Part shown: positions 31,401 to 57,715 of the stretch, in pieces | Position numbering within the stretch: the first letter of the stretch is position 1 | Layout of the letters: each line of letters starts with the position of its first letter | Source of the DNA: Xiphias gladius | Taxonomy: Eukaryota; Chordata; Actinopteri; Istiophoriformes; Xiphiidae | Direction of reading: 5' to 3' | NCBI RefSeq assembly: GCF_016859285.1 | Contig: NC_053409.1 | Coordinates: 22,515,976 to 22,579,975, forward strand | DNA length: 64,000 nucleotides | Translations under genes and position numbers: made by a program | Notes under the pieces: model-generated | Told to the model about the DNA's origin: nothing | What the model saw: the letters and a program-made list of their open reading frames with translations, nothing else | Databases searched by the model: none

Positions 31401-33816
31401 CGGACTCCCCTCAGCTCAGGTCAGATCAAAGTCTCTCTTTGCAATTTAAAAAAACACAGTGGCCATGTGACAATTATTTTTTATTACTGAAAAATTCCCA
31501 GATATTTTGTGGCTTTTCTTTAATCTCTATGTTGTCTTTTTGGTTTACCTTTTCTACTTTTTACTGTTCTTACTGAGTTGATTCCTTTTTGTTAAGCTTA
31601 CGCTGCTTTTGTGCCAAAATAAGTGACTGATCAGTCAGTTACTTGATTAAGAAATAATTAATCAGCTGCTTTGAGTGTTGAGTAATTGTTTTTAGTCCTT
31701 AATATAAGGTAAATATACAAAATATTTGCTGATTACAGTTTGATAAATACAAAGAATTGATTTTCTCCATTTGATATAATTTTTATGTTTGGGTATTTTG
31801 GCTGTTGTTCAAATTAAGTCAGCTGTTTAAATGCATCACCTTGGTCTCCGTTAACTTTTTGAGGTTTTCTAGACCAAATATTAAACTGATCAGTTTCCAG
31901 TTTAAAGAAAATGACTTTCGACCCTGATGTGATTCTGCAGATGGGGGCACGTCAGCATCCAGGTCGGCTGGAACTCCTCGCCATGGAAATGACTCCAGCA
32001 AGATCCACCCTCATAGAGAAGGTCAGACAGTCATGGTACAAAACTGAATGGATAACTAATGAGGTTTCTAGACTATGAAATTATCAAAAACCTTTTTTTT
32101 TTTTTTTTTTTTGTTGCAGGTCTTTCTCCCCGGAATAGTCTGGAGGTTTTGACTCCAGAGATCCCTGGAGAGAGGGACCGAGGGAACTGCATCACCTCCC
32201 TGCAGCTCCATCCGAAAGGCTGGGCCACGCTGATCCGCTGCTCCAGCAACATGGACGACCAGGAGGTGAGAGACATTTGGCTGCAGATTCACCTTTTACC
32301 TCGAAGCTGGTTTTCTCTTCATTTTTATAGATCTGAAAGCGAAGCGAGATACCTTTTTATTCATCTAGATCTAATATGTAATTTATGACCTCTGTTGACC
32401 TCTGTTGGTGCACTATAGGAACTGCATCATCATTGTCATCACTCGCCCTCAGGACGTCTGAACCCTGAAGTCCGTAGCTTGCTGCTTTGTGCAGTACGGC
32501 ACCTGTTGTCAGCTTGAATTCACAGCTGTTACTATAGATTGAACCGTCCTGTGCTCTTGCTCTTGACGTCCGGTGGCCGGTAACTGACATAAAAAAAAAA
32601 TTAACTCCTGCTTTAATTTGGATACCAGTAAGATTGCTCTGAAAGTAGCTACATGGGCTGTAATTATTAGGTAGCTGTCACCAACCTTTAGAAACCTTAC
32701 TTTGAAAAATATAAACGTGTTTTATTTACACAACTCAGAAGAAACTGAAGGGTCTCGTGTTAAATGTTGTTAAAACGCAAGTAGTTGTACAAGACCTTTG
32801 CCTGCATAAAATAGTCTAAAAGGGGCTAAATTTGATCTTAAATCAGAAATGTTCTGATCATAAAGATGTACAGATGAAACGAATCTATTCAACGCAAAGT
32901 CCTTTCAGTATCTGACAGGTTTCAATACCTAGGCTAAGGACTCATTTCATGCCCTGCTCACTCAAAGATCAGATGCAGAAAACCTTTGCTTTTCTAGACA
33001 AAGTTGTCTTTGTGCGGGTTTTCATTCTGACCAAATGTTAGTTTTCTGTAAAATGGGTCGAATTGGATTGGATTGAACCTTATTAACGCAGTTGTTTGTG
33101 GAGATTGCTCCTAATTCATGTATGTACTGTACTTTGTGTGTCCTCGTTCATTTTCAAATAACCTCACCAGGACCTAAAATTGGGTCACGTTAAACCATTT
33201 TAAATACAGTTAATTTACTGTTTGCCGTCAGTGCAGTCCTGCTGTTGGATGATCATGTGATTATGATGTTCTCATCACAAACAAAAGCCCACTGATGGCT
33301 GTTTGGTGTCGCTGTGGTTCCTGGACCAACGTCAAGCGTCTTTCCAGCGATGACACCATCGTTATTAATACTTTCAGAACCTGGTGTGACGCTGACTAAT
33401 ATCCCCCACATGCTCCCCCATCTTTTTTTCCCTTCTCTCTCCAGTGGACGTGTGTGTACGAGTTCCAGGAGGGAGCGCCCACTCGCCCGCTCGTCTCCCC
33501 CCGCTGCTCCCTCCGCCTCACCCACTACATCGAGGAGGCCAACGTGGGGCGGGGCTACATTAAGGAGTTGTGTTTCAGCCCGGACGGACGGCTCATCTGC
33601 TCGCCGTATGGCTACGGTGTCCGCCTGCTGGCCTTCGACGAGCGCTGCGGCGAGCTGGCCGACTGCCTGCCCGTCCAGACCAGCTGCCTCAGGGAGATCC
33701 GCTCCATCTACTCGCACAGCGACGTGGTGCTCACCACCAAGTTCTCCCCAACACACTGCCAGCTGGCCTCGGGCTGCCTCAGTGGACGTGTGGCCCTTTA
33801 CCAGCCCAAGTTCTAG
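28447..33816 (+). CDS. dcaf10: DDB1- and CUL4-associated factor 10 (WD40 substrate receptor), complete
   Basis: Candidate substrate-recognition subunit of the CUL4-DDB1 ubiquitin ligase (formerly WDR32). Seven coding exons: 28447-28907, 29978-30091, 30225-30422, 31217-31419, 31941-32021, 32120-32265 and 33445-33816. All phases agree, giving 524 aa. The N-terminal about 110 residues are acidic, Ser/Gly-rich and presumably disordered. A conserved block follows (RRGVFVDPARDNFRTMTSLY, then THGAVFNLEYSPDG). WD40 repeats include SDDTTIALWDLRK (WDLR at 211-214) and GFDGNVITWDTNR (254-258), the WDxR-type DDB1-contact motif. A variable low-complexity linker spans exon 5, and the last repeats end LASGCLSGRVALYQPKF. 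It closely follows vertebrate DCAF10 throughout. The start is the first in-frame ATG in a GC-rich exon. Confidence 0.95.
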
Positions 33817-36800
33817 CACCCGATGCTGTCAAAGAGCGGCGCGCTGCAGACCTGGGTAGAGAAGTACTAATCAGGATTCCTGCAGAGACCTGGAAAGCCT
33901 GGAGAGATATTGCAGAAGCATTTAGTGTTTTCCAGGTTTTATAACTTTGATAGTTGCACAAAAAATCTGTAAAAATATTGCACTGCCCCAATATATTGTT
34001 TGTACAACTAAATATTTTCTATCATATTAGACCCTTGTCATCTAATATATGCAGATATTTGTTGTGCAGAACTAGTATTTATCCACAGAGTGATATGGTC
34101 TCTTTAGTATCATTTAATATAAATTATATCAAAACCATCAGAGGAAATTACATTTTTAAACAATTCTCAAAATGCAGGAGCCCTAAATAACATTTCCTAG
34201 CATTTGTTTTAAAGTGCTCAGCGGACCAGATGGGTGGGATGTATGCATGCATGTATTTAAAATAGTGGGACACATGGTCTAAACGTCAGTATTCTTGGAG
34301 GCTGAAGTTTTCTTTAAAAATACTTATAATTAAAATATTTCAATAATGTGAATTTTCTGAACCTTAATGAAAACCCCACCCATCTGGCACCTAATAAGGA
34401 TAAAGTAAACCTGAAATATCGATACTTTAAGCACTTCTAGACCCAGGTCTGCAGCTGTGAAGCAGACTGAGTTTGTTTGGGGGAGAGAGAAAAAAAAAAA
34501 AAAAAATTTAAAGAAGGAGAAGACATCGGAGACTTCGGCTCTGGCCCCCCGGCCAGGCTGCAGCACTGGATGGAAACATTTAGCCTGTCTGACCCTAAAC
34601 ACGAAAAAAAGACCTTGAGGCAACGAAACAAAAAAGGGCAGTTGGGTGTTGCAAACTAGACTTCGACTCACACTGAGGAGAGGGTTTGAAGTCCAAACCT
34701 TGAAGCTCTTGATCGTTAAATCGAGAGATGCAACATGGCATCAGTCGAAAAAAACAACAACAAAAAACTCTACAGGTCATCTATGGCTCTTTTTCATACT
34801 AAAGATTAATTTTGGTCTCAATAGCAGTAGAAAACTTTAACCTATTTCGAGACTCAGCACACCTAGATGTTGCTGCCTCGGGACAAAAACACTAAGGATG
34901 CAAACGGATATATTGATCCATTAATTCTAACCAGACAAACAAGAAACGGGCGCTCGTGTCTGTCGTCTGCACTGTCGTTGATCGTCCTGACTCTGCGTCC
35001 TCCGCCGCGGATCCTGTCGCTCTCAGCTACTCCGCTCTGCTCATGCCTTTTTCTTCAGGTGCTGCTTCTCTGCTCAAACAATCTGAACTTTGACCCCCGA
35101 CTTAAAGGACCTCATCATCAACGCCTTTCTCCTGCGCACATGGACGGTGGTTTCTCCACTTCTTACTTCCTGTACCTTTTTTTTTTTTCCCCCCATCTGT
35201 TCCCTGTTTTCACTTTCATAGTCTTTAAAAGATTTTTTAGTGGTTTTATTGGTGTATTAATGTCAGCACTACTTATGGCACGGTGTTTGATTCATTTGAC
35301 TCTATGGTCACTCGCCATTGTTTAGGCCGCGCTTGGACTAGCTACATAGGAATCGCTTTCTCATTTCTCTCCACAATTTGTGTTTTTATCTTAAAGCCTG
35401 TGAATGGAAACTTCATGCCACCTGGACGGTAGAAAAGTCCAGCTGCTGTCACCATCTCAGTTTTCAAAGTATCCCACCCTGGACCTTTTCCAGACCTTCT
35501 TTCTTTACAAACCAGTATAGCACGATTTTCAAGGAAAACAGCATTCATAATTACACATCTTCTCCCTAAAAGATAAGGCTGAGGGGGGAAAAAAAAAAAA
35601 AAAAAGTTATGGATTCACAGAAAGTTTTCCCGTCTCTCAGTACTTTATGATTTCCTTAGTCAGTCTGTGGCACTCAACCCAAGCCCATTGGTTCCATTTG
35701 ACGATGTAAAAACAGCTCACAAATATGTAGTTTCATTTTTCTTTAAAAAAAAAACAAACAAACAAAAAAAAACAACAAAGCAAAAAAGGTTCAGTAATTC
35801 CCTAACACAGCTGGGCGCTGTAGTTTTTAGCAAACATAAATCAAACAGGAGTAAATAGTGAAGTTCTTGGGGACTACTTTCAGCAGCAGATCAATACACA
35901 TTCGGTGCACTGGTGAGTATTTCAGCAGCAGGATGGTGTATGTTGGATTAAGTCAGAATAAACCAGTGTGTCCATGTTCAGTAATGAAGGAAAATGTTGG
36001 CCAGTGCAACGGAGTGACTTGCTGATGTGTTTTTAATAGTTTTCGGACAAACAATGGAGCACTGTGGCATCAGTAATTGGCCTCGCAGACAACACAGATT
36101 TGTTCATAATGAGAAAAGCATAGAAAAACTGCCAGCCTCCCCCTCAGTGGCTTTCTGACTCTTCGGCCGGCGGTGTTTGGCAGAAGAATTTGCCTCAGCA
36201 TTGTTGGTTTCATGTTCACGGGATTGTTGCCAAGAAAACATTCGACTCGATTTCTGAACCACGTACCTCGTTTTGTTCAGTATTTGATTCTTTTCCCATC
36301 ATCTCATCCAATTTCAAACTTTTGCTATGTTGTCATAAAGGTGACCAACCGGGCCTTTTTTTTTTTTTTTATTTGCTTCTAGCAACAGAATAGCTTTGAC
36401 TGTTTAACCACTGTTGATGCTTTGGGTTTACAACCAGTGTAGTATAGCTGCTGTAAGAGCCAAGAACATGTGTGGATGTTACACCTTAACGTAAACTGGT
36501 TACAGTACATACAGACTGACTGCAGAATAGATAGTAATGTGCTGTTGCATAAACAATAGATAGACTTAAGCGTATCCTACTATGCATACCAGCCTTTATG
36601 AAGATTCTCCTTTCTTATTTATGTGAGGGTGATGCTCTGTGTGGAGCTGTCAGATGCCAAAATGTGTTTTGCGTGGGCAAGACAGTGCTTTGGATTAAAA
36701 AAAAAAAAATTCTGTACAACTGGCAAAAAGCAAAAGAACTGTTTGACATTTTTGGAAATGCGCTTATTTGCTTCCCCCGTGGAGAGTTAGGAGAGAAGAC

Positions 36801-37959
36801 TGTTACCACTCCGATCCCTTTGCAGCAGCGTAAAGTGTGGCTGCAGTCGGGGGCCGAAAGTGAAGGGTCTTGTACGCTCGGCTGCTGCGGTTTTACAAGA
36901 TACGAGGTGAACGCAGCATTATAGACGTCAGTGTTCTCAACTAGCTCGCAGCAGGAAAGTGTAATAGTCGTGTTTTCCAAAACGTTGGGGGGGGGGGGGG
37001 GACAAAAAAGTAAGTTATTGAGAGATTTGAGTCGAAAAGATGAAGATGTCTAAACACAGACGTGACTTAATTCCCAGTCACAACGCGGTCCTGTATGTAA
37101 GAGGAAGGATGCTTTTAACACTTTGTACCTCAGTTAACTGCTCAAAATGTGTGTTGTTTAGTGTGTGTGACAAATTGAGTCGTGTTTTTTTTTTTCTTTT
37201 TTTACTTTCAGTTCAGTCAATTCAGGGACTTTTTTTTCCTTCTTCTGGAATAACCAACTTCTCAACTTACAGGCATTAAGTAATACTCAAGAATAATTTC
37301 ATTAATAGACTGCTACATTTATAGTGGTTTTTTTTTCTTTCTTTTTTTTTTTTTTAAATTGACTGAGCTGAAGGTTAAATGTCCAGCCATGCTGTATATT
37401 CACTGCTGCTTTTATTTCACTTATATCCACAAGCTCTTCGGAGAGAAGTGTCTTATCTGCCATTTTCACTTCAGGTATAGCAACTAAAAAAAAAACAAAC
37501 CTGGGTTCATTTTTATGAATTTGTTCTTTTTTTTTTTTTTTTTTGTCGTCAGCCCTGTTCTGGGTTTTAACCTGTATTTTGTTGTGGGTTGATTGAATGT
37601 TCTCTGTAGTTCTTCTGTCGTTATCTGTGCACCGTCACCTCACAGCCGAGGGGGGTGGACAAGAGACAGAAACGTGTTGAATGCTCGCACTGTTGTTTCC
37701 TACATGGCTATACACGGCAAGTAATCCCGACAACGAACTAAAATGGTACTTATTATCACTGAAATAAAAGTTAAGCTTCTTTTGCACTGCCGAGTGTTTG
37801 GTGCTTGGGTCCAAAATTTTTTGCTTCTCAATATTTTACGGATTCCGATATTAAAGTTTTCACACATGCACAGCTGAGAAATAACCACTAGATGGCGGTC
37901 AAAGTCATGAGCTACCCAAGAACAGGCAATTTGTTCTAACCATGTGGTTCCCAACCTGG

Positions 37960-38345
37960 TCCAGACTCAACTACGGGTATCTCAACAACTATTAGATGGA
38001 TTGTCATGAAATTTCGTACAGATGTTCATGGTTCCCAGAGGACGATTCCTGGTTACTTTGGTGATCCTCGGACTTTTTCATCAAGAGCCACCAGCAGGTC
38101 AAATATTTTACTTGTCCAGTGAAATATCTCACCATCCTCTGGACGGACTGGCACAAAATTTTGTGTAGACATTCATGGTTTCCAGAGGAAAAAAAAAAAT
38201 CTTCTGTCTTTGGTGATCGCCTAACATTTCCTCCACCATCACCATGAGGTTGACCTTTATGGTTTCGCCATTTGGTGCAGATATTCAAGTCACAAAGAAG
38301 CGCTAGCGCGGCTGTAGACCCTTGCGCTGTTTCGTGTCCACACCA
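37960..38345. repeat. Fish repeat 'ATATCTCAACAACTATTGGATGGATTGCCATGAAATTT' family, two internal units
   Basis: Two successive degenerate units of about 120 bases carry 'caactattagatggattgtc', 'cagatgttcatggttcccag', 'tttggtgatcctc' and 'gccaccagcaggtc'. Four further copies lie at 45925-46340, 48668-48905, 52855-53125 and 53455-53640. It is a very common percomorph repeat, non-coding here. Confidence 0.8.
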
Positions 38346-38973
38346 CAAACTGATACTAAGGAGCAGGGTGTTCACAGTGGAAACGGGACAAAAGGTGTAG
38401 TACACTCCCACCAGACTGCTTACATACTAAATACTTTAGATTTCTGAGCCAGCTCTTGGATCTTGAACAGGAAATGGAGGAGTGGATCACAGCTGGAAAA
38501 GAATTCAAATTAATCCTGGGTGGTGATGAAACAGCTCCAAAAAAATCTTGGAAAACATGAAAGAAAAATAAGTGTTTAGTGTTAGGAAAAACATTTTGAT
38601 GGCTGTGAAGTTTAACTGTCACTAGCTTTCCAAGGCTGTAGTTTGATTCCCACCCGATGTCACACGTATTGTATTATTTCCTGTTAGTACAGAATAGTAA
38701 ATTACGTTGACATTTTTGCATTTTAACTGCAAAAACAGATTACTATGACTAAGCGTATATAGTATTTACAGCATAGGATTTCTGTAGCATGGATGTGACC
38801 CGTAACTTTCCTCTTGTTTCCTCCTCTTTCCCTTCTCCTTCAATCTTCTCATGACCCTTCGTTTTCTATTTTGTTTTTGTTTTGTTTCTTTCAGTTCCAA
38901 GCTGTTGTCCCCCTTTCTTTTGCCTTAAGTTGAGATTTAGACGCTACAATATAGATGACACAAATAAGGAACG

Positions 38974-38979
38974 TTTATT
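38974..38979 (-). terminator. Candidate cpxm1 polyadenylation signal (AATAAA on minus strand)
   Basis: TTTATT on the plus strand, about 670 bases beyond the cpxm1 stop. Plausible by position and motif only. Confidence 0.3.
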
Positions 38980-39645
38980 TGAGCGTTCATGGTCCCGTTG
39001 GACTTCATACAAACACACAAAAACAGACACAGCGTTAGAAAAAACATCACACATATCAGGCCAGCTGACACTTGAATCCTCAACTCAGTCTCTTTACAGC
39101 GTTAATGATGAAGTGAACAGTTAACAAACTAAACAGAAAGACTAGTTAAGTGACTTTGAAGATTATCACTCAAGGATACCTGTCCATAAACATGTAGATG
39201 GCCATTATCCTATCCAGAACTTGTTTGTGCAACTTTTTAGAAGTTATGTTGAATCTTATGGTTTTTGGCTTGTATCTTTGTTTTTGTATAAAAAAAAAAA
39301 AACCCTGCTTTTTGACTACCCTGTCAATGTTTGTAAGCGTTTGTGAGACTGTCATAGGGTAATCTGACTTAAAGGATCGGCACACCCAAGTACAAAACTG
39401 TGGAATTTTAAAGTTGTGTGTATTTTGAAACCTCAGCACACAGAACTGTCTGCATGTCTTGATATCTCTGGAGCTATGCAGAACATTTTGTTTTTGTAAA
39501 CTGGGTGAACTGACCCTTTAATATCAGTAACAGTAGAAACACGTCACTTTTCCCAGGTAGCATTTCTCTCATCTTGGAATGACCTTATTTAACCCATTAC
39601 CCAGCTCATCTCTGAGGCTTCCTCAGCCCGTCGTCCCCTCTCCTC

Positions 39646-51989
<12,344 letters not shown>

Positions 51990-52179
51990 CTTGCTCTTTG
52001 TTTTGCCGCTGCAGGAGTGGTGGTGGAGAAGAGGGGGGAAAAAAAAAAAAAAAAAAAAAAAATTCCCCAGACAGTTTATGTGGAGATGACAGAGCCAGAC
52101 CTCCATCCACATCCCACCTCCTCCTCCCTCACGCTCCCTCCCACAATTCCAACTAAAGTCCCGCGAAAATCTGCGGTTC

Positions 52180-52210
<31 letters not shown>

Positions 52211-52854
52211 TTGTGCGTTATTGCGGTGCACGTAATGTGGGCTGTGTGTCGGGCAAAATGTGAAAACGTGTGTGATCGGTCTTTGCTGATGCAAAAAGAA
52301 AAAAACAAACAAACACTGTAAGTTCACTTTGTTGAACAATTATAAAAAAAAAAAAAAAAAAGCACACAGTTGCTTTTGTTTTTCAAGTTTTCCCTCCTTT
52401 TGTTTCGGCTCATAACAGGAGGATGAGTGGGGAATGTATCAACAAAAAAAAAATACAATTCAAGTCAAGTCGGTCACAAATGGAATAAAGTACATTTAAA
52501 AGCAACAAAAGTTGACCCAAGTGCTATGCAATGCAATGCAATGTACACTGAAGCATGAAAATGACCCTACCTAGCTGCCATATCATAAACAAGATGGTAA
52601 ACATATACATGCTGGACCAGTCCAAGTGAAAAGAAATCACTATTTCATTTGTCAGTACTGGACGAGTTCATTTCTTAATCAGTATTTGTTTTTTGTTTTT
52701 CCAGATCATTCATTCTAGTCTGAAGTTTTAGGTTTAAGTGTATTTGTCATCACCACTGTACAAAATGCTGTTGTATTTTTTTTCTATATTTTAATGACGT
52801 TATTAATTTTTTAGCCACGCTACAGTGGCGTCTAGGGACGGCGGTCTCGCTCAG

Positions 52855-53125
52855 TCCACCGCTGAGGCCCGGACCGAGATGTCTCCACAACTATCGCATG
52901 GATTGCCACAAAATGTTGGCCCTGACATTTATGATCCACAGAGGATGATCCCTAATGACTTCGCTGATCCCCTGACGTTCCCTCTAGCGCCGACAGCAGG
53001 TCAAAGTTTTTCACTCACACGGTGAAATATCTCAACACCCTTCGGAGGGACTGGCGCAAGCGTTTTTGCAGACTTTCATGGTCCCCAGATGACGTGTCCT
53101 AATAACGCTGGTGATATATGAAATC
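52855..53125. repeat. 'GGATTGCCACAAAATG' fish repeat copy
   Basis: It contains 'catggattgccacaaaatgt', 'gacatttatgatccacagag', 'tctagcgccgacagcaggtc' and a second partial unit. Same family as 37960-38345. Confidence 0.75.
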
Positions 53126-53454
53126 GAGGTGTATGTTTATATATGTAGAGCTGAAGTCATGTGTTTTCACAAAGGCCCCTAGGTCAAAGGTCCTCAGAGG
53201 GTGCCTTGCAGTTTGAATAGGAGGAAACGCTCTGGACGTAAAGCCATATGTTAGTGATGTTTTTCAGGAAAAACAACCGCCTTATTTAAGAGTCGGTGGT
53301 CAAGGCTGATTCTCAGGGCGGTTCATCGGCTTCACACCCTCTCACAAGCAGATCTGCAGATGCCTGACTTGACGCTGTTCTGCTTTGTAATAAACCTTTA
53401 TATGCAGTCAAGACGGTGTCAGCGGAGTCTCCTTCATCCTCTTCACATCCTCAA

Positions 53455-53640
53455 CAACATCTGATAAACTACTTTGGATGGTTTGCAATTAAATTTGGCA
53501 CAGAAATTCTGTCCCTACAGCACCATCATTGGGTAAAAACTTCCATTTGTCCACTACTCAATCACACTTTACAGTACATGCTAAACTAAAGACATTTTTC
53601 AGCTGTACTATGTGTTTGCTGCTAATTAGCTCTGAGTCGG
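53455..53640. repeat. Partial copy of the same fish repeat
   Basis: It has 'tactttggatggtttgcaat', 'gcacagaaattctgtcccta' and 'tgtgtttgctgctaattagc', the distal half of the family. Confidence 0.6.
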
Positions 53641-56474
53641 ATACAAGGAGGTCTGGTTTGACGCCCGCCAAGTCTCCTGCTCTGCTCTTTGGCTTTTTTC
53701 AGGACGCGATGTTACGATGTCAGGGTCGGTGATAAAAAAGCGTTTCTGAATCCGCAGCAGTCGCGGATCAGAGGAGCAGGGGTTGCGGGACGACACCTGT
53801 CACCCGCCTTTTTTAGGGGATTGCAACTCAGGTGTTCAGAACCGCCGTGTCTGTTTAACCACAAAAAAGAAAATGAAAAACAATGATGGTACTGGAGGAT
53901 AGACATCTCGCAAACTTTAAACAGTACATATACTTAGAGTAAATAACACAGAGACTACAGTCCCTCTCTGACACCTTATAAGCCGACATATACCTGTGCT
54001 ATTTGTAGGCTTTCCTTACTGGAAACTGTTTGTAGGACATAACAATTCAACTCAGGCAGGTGCATCCTTTCAGCAAACTGCCACGATGTGTCTGACGACC
54101 TGCCTTTATCAGTTTACGTGTCAGTTCCATCTGAGATCAACCCCCTGAGGATATCGGTGGCTTTTGTGTTTTGGGTTCATACAGTAGAGTTTCCGCAGAT
54201 GAACCTTGTTTTATTGGCTGCGCAGTGCTGCCTTAGACTTTTCTCTTTAGTGTATTTTACGAGTTTCATACTAATTGCTTGTAGTTGAACAAGTTTTATT
54301 TTTCTTGTGCAGAGTTTCTTGTTAGTTTTAGTTTGTCTTTTTCTCCTGATTCTTTGCCATTTCCCTGTCGATTTCAGGGTCTGGTGGCACTGCCATGTGC
54401 TCTTTAAGCTGCCAATCTACACCAGTGACTCTAACTGCAAAGCACTACAGTACAGCACCACAGGCCTTTTAAAATTTACTTTTTCAGCAAATATACTTCA
54501 GAAGTACATCTGCTTTCAATACATTTCTGTATTTGTGTTTTTCATGATTCATGCTTTCGTCACCTCCCCCTGCTCCTCTGTAGCTCTGCCAGCGTCATTT
54601 CCACCCTGTCGTGTTTCCAAATCATGACCCTCAGCTCCAGCTCCTGCTGGTATTTCATCAGGAGAACCCCTGTCTTATTTCCTGATAAAAACATCGAATA
54701 CAAAACAGCTGAGACAACTGTCTAAATAACAGTAGAAAAAAACCCAGAGAGCCGATATATCCTCAGAGGTTGTAGATGCACCTGTATCGCGTTTGACCTG
54801 TCCTCCATCTTGTCTTTAAGTGTTGTGTATTTGTGGGACCGAATAGACAAGCGGAGATTTTTTGTCACGGCAGCAGAACTTTGACGCTCAAACAGACGAT
54901 GTTCGTGTAAAGACAGAGATTAGAGCAAATGTGACAAACACGCTTACAGAGAACAAATCATCTCTTGGGCAAACCATCACGTCTGTGTTGTATTTAAGTT
55001 TTACGTGTCATCAAGCAAACTCAGCTTTTACTCACTTGGCTGTCATCATCTGGTAAATTTAATCATGTTGCAATGCGAGAAAAACTATGGCCTATAAACT
55101 CTATATGTATACGTGCACGTCTGTGCAGTGAGGCTGAACTCGTTGGTTTTCAGGTTTGGCCGTCAGCCTCTCTGAGAGTATCCTAATGAGCCTCTGGCAC
55201 AACTCAGTTCAACCACTGCCACGTAGTTTAGTGGAAATGTTCCAAACGCTGCCCCTGACCGGTTTAACACCAGTTATTTTGTCCATAAAATAACAGAGAC
55301 AGGGGGACGAATTCCAATTTTAATTCATTTTAGATATAGTGTGACGGGTTGAGGCAATGAAACATCAAGATGTGGCATTTAAGTATTAACGTTAAACATA
55401 AACACAGTATGAAACACCCATAACACATGACCACATTAAACAGAGCGTAAACATTTTAATACACTTATTTAGTTTTTTTAATGTCTGAGGTTACAGCTCT
55501 TGTACAGGTCTTCGCCAAAATAAACCATCTGCAAATACTACATCTGTCAGGGGTTTTGGAATGAAACGTGTGTCCGTTTTTTTCTGCGGGAGTTGCCAAT
55601 ATAGGAGGCAAATTAAAAATTTCTGTTTCACACCTGAAGCTAAAGATTCTGAAAAGTCTAACACATAAAGTTTTGGTTGAAGATGTCCTGGCAGAATCAG
55701 CCATAACCTACACGGCACGAGAAGCGGCTGCCTTCCGATGTGCAGATAAACAGTTAGAGAGCTCGGCGACTTCTCACCCACACTATCAGGAAACGTAGTT
55801 TCTTTATATTAGTCATCTCTTTCTCAGAGAAATTGCAACTGTAGCAGTGCATCTGCACTTTGTAGCCGAATCACATGAGCCTAAAACCTAAGTCTATCAT
55901 GTGGAGAAGTCATGTGATTTCCACTGCTTGTTCTGGGAATTAACTCCATCCACATTGTCCTTTGTTTGGATGGACAGTAAGATATTCTAACTGAGTGAGC
56001 TTGTGCAGAGAGAGCACAGCTTGTGCACAGCTTTGGGAACCAAAAGCAAGTGAAAGCAGTGAAACACTGACAACAGATGGATGATGGCATGAAACATGAA
56101 TGCACATGCAGGTACAACAACATCCAGATATGTCACAGATCTTCTGTAAACTTGGGGATCTGGAAATACTAGGAGAGCTTTATATAGGATTTTGTGTTAA
56201 ACCTTCTTCTTCTCTTTTGCCTGGACTAAGTACAGTTGAAATTTAAGGATGTACCATTTTGATCGTGCTTCATTATTCCCTCGTCTTCAGCCATTCAAAA
56301 TCAAATCACAAAAAAAATATGAGAAAAGAAATTGTTTGCATAAAACATGTTTGTCCAGTGTGTGAAATTATGAAACAGGTTCAGGAAATAACATCGATAA
56401 TTGTGGCTTCAGTTTTCAGCATTTTGTGAAACATAACACGTCTGTTATAAATGCACCCTCCACAACTACATTAC

Positions 56475-56960
56475 ACCAGTGCTTCCCAACATTTTTTGCT
56501 TGTGATGTGTCGTCTTGTAACCCCTTTGCAAAAGATGGCCTTAGCAAGGACATGAACTGTGAACAGTTTAACCAAAGAGTGATTTTCCTTCTCAGACCGT
56601 CTCCTGTTAGGGATCCTTAGAGGCCCAAAGAGGTGAAAGTATCCAGTATTTCAACTAAAAGGGGAAAAAGTAGAGAAGAGTTAGATGAAATAAACAGAAA
56701 TATGTCTTTTTTTCTTTCTTACACCTTTAATCATCTTGTGATCCCTCAGATTTATCTGGGGACCCCAGCACCCAGCTTGCAAACTATTGTAATAGAGAAT
56801 GTTGTAATAAAGATGTATTGTTCCCACCAAAAACTAGAGAAAACTGAAAAATACACTTGATTTTATGTTAGAGAAGTATATATTGTATTTCTTATACCTT
56901 TAATAATCTTGTCACCCCTTAGATTTCAATTTAGGAACGCTGCAAAAGAATAACACAAAT
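56475..56960. repeat. Diverged hAT-like 'CAGTGCTTCCCAACATTTTTTGCTTGTGA' repeat
   Basis: It starts 'accagtgcttcccaacattt' and contains 'tgtaacccctttgcaaa', 'agaccgtctcctgttaggga' and 'gatccctcagatttatctgg'. Related to 11405-11655, possibly with internal duplication because the 'cccctcagattt' phrase recurs near 56920. Confidence 0.6.
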
Positions 56961-57149
56961 TTATTACTCCTAACTTGAAAAAACATGTGTAATGTTCTTT
57001 TATGGTATTATATGTCTACTTTTAATTGATTTTTCTTGACTATGTTTGCAAAAATGGCAACTAAGAAAGTTTAAGTTGCACCATGTTGCCTAAAAAAAAA
57101 CAATGCATCTTATGAGTATTATTATATTACATTTATTTTGAAACCGAGA

Positions 57150-57474
57150 ATACCTGAACCTGATTGGTTCGTTTCGATATGACGTGTTCACGGGAAATGG
57201 CCACGCAGCCCAGCGGAATCATAACACAGCATTTGAAGTCTCTTTAACCATCCTGGCGTCGTGTCATGTTAGCTGTTTAATTTCGCCTTTTCCACGGCGG
57301 CTGTTTCAAACTATCTCTGACAAGCGGGAGTTAGAGAAAAACTGAAAAATAAAAAAGAGAGACATTTTGCGTGCAGTGCTATGAAAACATGTTGCTGGTC
57401 GCCTCAGAGGCTAACCGCAGGCAGCATCTAGCTAGCAAATGGCTGTTCGGCTCTGCTGTCTGTCACTGTGCGAA
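57150..57474 (+). promoter_or_regulatory. Putative rnf145-like promoter and non-coding first exon
   Basis: It contains an inverted CCAAT box (TGATTGG, 57161-57167) and a CRE-like TGACGTG (about 57180-57186). GC content rises towards a GTAAGT donor at 57475, which would end a 5' UTR exon. A matching acceptor (TTTCAG) lies at 57711-57715. Inferred from motifs and gene position only. Confidence 0.4.
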
Positions 57475-57715
57475 GTAAGTGAAACTGGGTCACTTCATAC
57501 ACGATATCAACTCAGAAAGCTTGTGACTGTGATGCCTTGATGCACCGTCTGCCCCCTGCGCTGCTCCGGCTTTAGTCGATGGCTAAAGTGGGACACTAAA
57601 GCGGGGAATACACGGCTAAACGACGGCCTGCTTGCTCAGACAGGAGTCCCGCGGTGCTCTGTGAGACGCCTAAATTGTGTGTGTGTGTTTTATTTTATTG
57701 TTTTTTTTGTTTCAG

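Larger units (their letters stand above)
33817..39645. other. dcaf10 3' UTR, intergenic repeats and cpxm1 3' UTR
   Basis: No coding gene recognised. AATAAA strings at 35957-35962 and 37763-37768 are possible dcaf10 polyadenylation signals. The region is rich in poly-T/poly-A and contains fish repeats near 36735-36860 and 37960-38345. The right end should include the minus-strand cpxm1 3' UTR, since dcaf10 and cpxm1 converge here. Confidence 0.5.
51990..57150. other. Intergenic region between divergent cpxm1 and rnf145-like genes
   Basis: It should contain the cpxm1 promoter and 5' UTR just above 51990, where long poly-A/T tracts occur (52041-52063, 52180-52206, 52346-52362). The rest has repeats (52855-53125, 53455-53640, 56475-56960) and no coding gene I recognise. 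Open frames at 54307-54627 and 55491-55798 have no clear family or splice structure. Confidence 0.5.

Noticed and set aside
38004-38411. 135-codon minus frame
   Set aside because: Lies in the 'ggatggattgcc' fish repeat; the same repeat gives similar false frames elsewhere.
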